DNA of 64,000 nucleotides from Chromatiales bacterium. Lineage in GTDB: Bacteria > Pseudomonadota > Gammaproteobacteria > UBA6429 > Thiohalophilaceae. Numbering within the stretch: the first letter of the stretch is position 1; each line of letters starts with the position of its first letter. Of this stretch, positions 62,132-64,000 are shown piece by piece. The notes below the pieces were generated by a model. The model saw only the letters and a program-made list of their open reading frames with translations, ran no database searches and had not been told where the DNA came from. The position numbers and the translations under genes are program-made. The DNA is taken from the NCBI GenBank assembly GCA_027032075.1, contig JALVOC010000183.1:1-64000 (forward strand). The letters are read 5' to 3'.

Positions 62132-62941
62132 ATGTGTAGTACGCGTAAGGTATTTTTGTTGGTGGGATTGTTGCTGCTCATTGTGGGCAGTATTCAGGCT
62201 GAAACACTCTATGTGACCGATCGTATTCTGTTGGGCGTGCACAGTGAACCCAATGAAGAGAGCCCGTTGCTGGACTCCGTCACCAGCGGCAGCGCGGTGG
62301 AGGTGCTCGAATCGGGTGATGCATTCAAGCGGGTGCGCCTGCAAAACGGCAAAGAGGGCTGGGTAAGCAGCGGTTACCTGGTAGCCGAACAACCGGCGAC
62401 TGCACAGCTGGACAGGTTGAAAGCCCGGCAAAAAAAACTGGAGCAACTTCTCAAGACCACAAAGGAAAAATTATCGAAAAAGGATCGTGAGCTGCAGATC
62501 CGCCTGGATGAGCTCTCCAATGCGCGCACCACCATCCGGGAACTCAAGAAGAAGAAAAAGTCCGTTGCCACGCCGCAGGTGGATACAAAAATGGCTGAAG
62601 AGCTGGCGGCCGCCAATCAGGAGATTGAAAATCTCAAGCAACAGTTGGCCGAGCAGCAAAAAAACGAGCCGGTGGTGATACCTGCCGACGAACAGGATCT
62701 CGGTCAGAAATACAAACAGCTGGAAGAGGAAACCGCGCTGTTGCGCGGGCGCATTGAAATTGCGATGGCCAACCTCAGCGGTAAATTGCCGCCTGCGGAA
62801 GATGAACTTGAACGGCTGCATCCCCGTATTCCCGCCTGGTACTGGGCGCTGATCGTAATGATTCTGATCGTTGGCATTATCGCCGGTATCCTCTGGATGG
62901 ATTACCGCTACCGCCAGCGGCATGGAGGTTTCCGCGTCTGA
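62132..62941 (+). CDS. SH3-domain, coiled-coil membrane protein (TIGR04211 type)
   Basis: 269 residues: signal peptide (VFLLVGLLLLIVGSIQA), a bacterial SH3 domain (about 24-90, with GKEGWVSSGYLVAE), a long charged coiled coil (about 95-230) and one C-terminal transmembrane helix (WYWALIVMILIVGIIAGILW). The order signal / SH3 / coil / TM is that of TIGR04211 proteins, whose function is not known. A ribosome site (AGAGGA) lies right before the ATG. Confidence 0.85.
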   Translation: MCSTRKVFLLVGLLLLIVGSIQAETLYVTDRILLGVHSEPNEESPLLDSVTSGSAVEVLESGDAFKRVRLQNGKEGWVSSGYLVAEQPATAQLDRLKARQKKLEQLLKTTKEKLSKKDRELQIRLDELSNARTTIRELKKKKKSVATPQVDTKMAEELAAANQEIENLKQQLAEQQKNEPVVIPADEQDLGQKYKQLEEETALLRGRIEIAMANLSGKLPPAEDELERLHPRIPAWYWALIVMILIVGIIAGILWMDYRYRQRHGGFRV

Positions 62942-62974
62942 TCCCTGTGGTTGGGATTTATCCGGGGGCAACTA

Positions 62975-64000
62975 TTATTCGCTGCTGCTTTTTGCGCTGA
63001 AGCGCAGCAGCAGATATCCGCTGATGGCAGCGAGGGTTGACGCAACCAGAATACCGAGACGTACCGAATTGATGTATTCACGTCCGGTGTATTCGAACGC
63101 CAGTGAAGCCACAAACAGGCTCATGGTAAAACCGATGCCGCACAACAGCGCGGCACCGTAAAGCTGTCTCCAGTTTGTGCCTGCCGGCATGCGTGCCCAC
63201 TTGAACCTGATCATCACCCAGCTTGCACCGAACACGCCGATTTGTTTGCCGATAAACAGTCCGAGAATAATCCCCAGGGTGACCGGTTCGAGCAAGCTGC
63301 TCCAGCTGAGGCCGGTCAGCGGGACGCCGGCATTGGCAAAGGCGAAGAGGGGCAGGATCACAAACGCCACCGGCGGATGTAACTCGTGTTCGAGTTCCCG
63401 CAGGGGGGAGTGGTCGGGTTGTTGCGGATCCCGTAACGGGATCATGAAAGCCAGCGCCACGCCGGCGAGCGTGGCATGCACACCGGATTTTAACACCGAG
63501 GCCCACATCACAGTGCCCACCAGTATATATGCCGGCACGCTCATCACGCCCCGGCGGTTCATGATCCACAGCACCACGAATGCCGTCCCCGCCACGGTAA
63601 GGGAGAGCACTGAGAGGTTGGAGGTGTAAAACAGGGCGATGATCACAATGGCGCCGACGTCATCGAGGATTGCCAGAGTCATGAGAAAGAGCTTGAGGGA
63701 GGTAGGCACGCGTTTGCCCAGCAGTGCCATGATGCCGAGGGCGAAAGCGATATCGGTTGCAGAGGGGATGGCCCAGCCCCGCAGGCGCACAGCGTCATCC
63801 ATGTTCAGCCAGACGTAAAACAGAGCCGGTACAACAATACCCGCGGTCGCCGCCACTGCCGGCAAGGCGATTTGTGAGAGGCTGGCGAGTTCCCCTTCCA
63901 GAAATTCACGTTTGAGTTCCAGTCCCACCAGGAAGAAGAACACCGCCATCAGACCGTCGTTGATCCACAACAACAGGGGTTTGGCGATCTCGAATTCAGC
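62975..64000 (-). CDS. nhaA: Na+/H+ antiporter NhaA (5' end outside the window)
   Basis: Cut by the window end: the frame is open through 64000 with an [15 protein letters not shown] lead-in, so about 60 N-terminal residues are missing. The in-window part has the sodium-site Asp residues: [16 protein letters not shown] and [17 protein letters not shown] (the double Asp of helix V). Exchanges protons for sodium at the inner membrane. The C-terminus ends in FSAKSSSE. Confidence 0.95.
   Translation of the reverse strand, partial: AEFEIAKPLLLWINDGLMAVFFFLVGLELKREFLEGELASLSQIALPAVAATAGIVVPALFYVWLNMDDAVRLRGWAIPSATDIAFALGIMALLGKRVPTSLKLFLMTLAILDDVGAIVIIALFYTSNLSVLSLTVAGTAFVVLWIMNRRGVMSVPAYILVGTVMWASVLKSGVHATLAGVALAFMIPLRDPQQPDHSPLRELEHELHPPVAFVILPLFAFANAGVPLTGLSWSSLLEPVTLGIILGLFIGKQIGVFGASWVMIRFKWARMPAGTNWRQLYGAALLCGIGFTMSLFVASLAFEYTGREYINSVRLGILVASTLAAISGYLLLRFSAKSSSE

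Overview
The window is a bacterial chromosome segment, most likely from a free-living gammaproteobacterium of moderately high GC. The evidence is the conserved def / LysM-protein / dprA / smg / topA / purE / tsaC block, an OxyR with cysteines at residues 199 and 208, and hemB-aroE, gor, prlC, mlaC and nhaA homologues of gammaproteobacterial type. No rRNA or tRNA gene, CRISPR array, integrase or transposase was recognised. The species cannot be named from the sequence alone.

Layout. 1-7.4 kb: core informational and purine genes (def on the minus strand; LysM lipoprotein, dprA, smg, topA, purE and tsaC on the plus strand). 7.5-17 kb: redox and signalling genes: a hydrolase-thioredoxin fusion divergent from oxyR, an Hpt/pseudo-receiver/degenerate GGDEF protein, uvrD, and a membrane PAS-GGDEF-EAL protein. 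17-23.3 kb: an orphan Tat-exported TRAP binding protein, a very small membrane protein, a BASS-type transporter, and a three-gene cassette (small periplasmic binding protein, outer-membrane barrel, chemoreceptor).

23.3-36.7 kb is the accessory region. It begins with a repeat and a 5'-decayed HTH-ImmA gene with a stub of a following gene. Then come a complete type I restriction-modification operon (hsdR, hsdM, hsdS), the fragment of an AAA-ATPase-like gene, and a tightly overlapping four-gene cassette (ribbon-helix-helix protein, TIGR04255 protein, two uncharacterised proteins). After that lie a HigBA-type module whose antitoxin carries an ImmA-type protease domain, a further ImmA/IrrE metallopeptidase, a MITE-like inverted-repeat element, and an RHH/RelE toxin-antitoxin pair. 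Near-perfect palindromes sit in front of three of these modules and look like autoregulatory operators. The four-gene cassette at 31.1-33.0 kb is the best candidate for an undescribed, possibly defensive, system.

36.8-49.1 kb: a hemerythrin / DUF2249 / NnrS-like membrane protein cluster that suggests nitric oxide or oxygen stress handling, then LtrA, a ferredoxin-like double-CDGSH protein, pirin with a divergent LysR regulator, and a sodium:solute symporter followed by small membrane and TPR proteins, a cNMP/CBS/DUF294 protein and a DnaQ-like exonuclease. 49.1-64 kb: mlaC, hemB-aroE, a B12-binding radical SAM protein, a gor / gamma-carbonic-anhydrase / mpg / DUF2784 operon, bacteriohemerythrin, a MipA/OmpV-like protein, srkA, prlC, an SH3 protein and nhaA (cut by the window end).

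Two different dispersed intergenic repeats were found by eye: about 160 bp at 18.3 and 40.5 kb, and 54 bp at 7.4 and 23.3 kb in opposite orientation.
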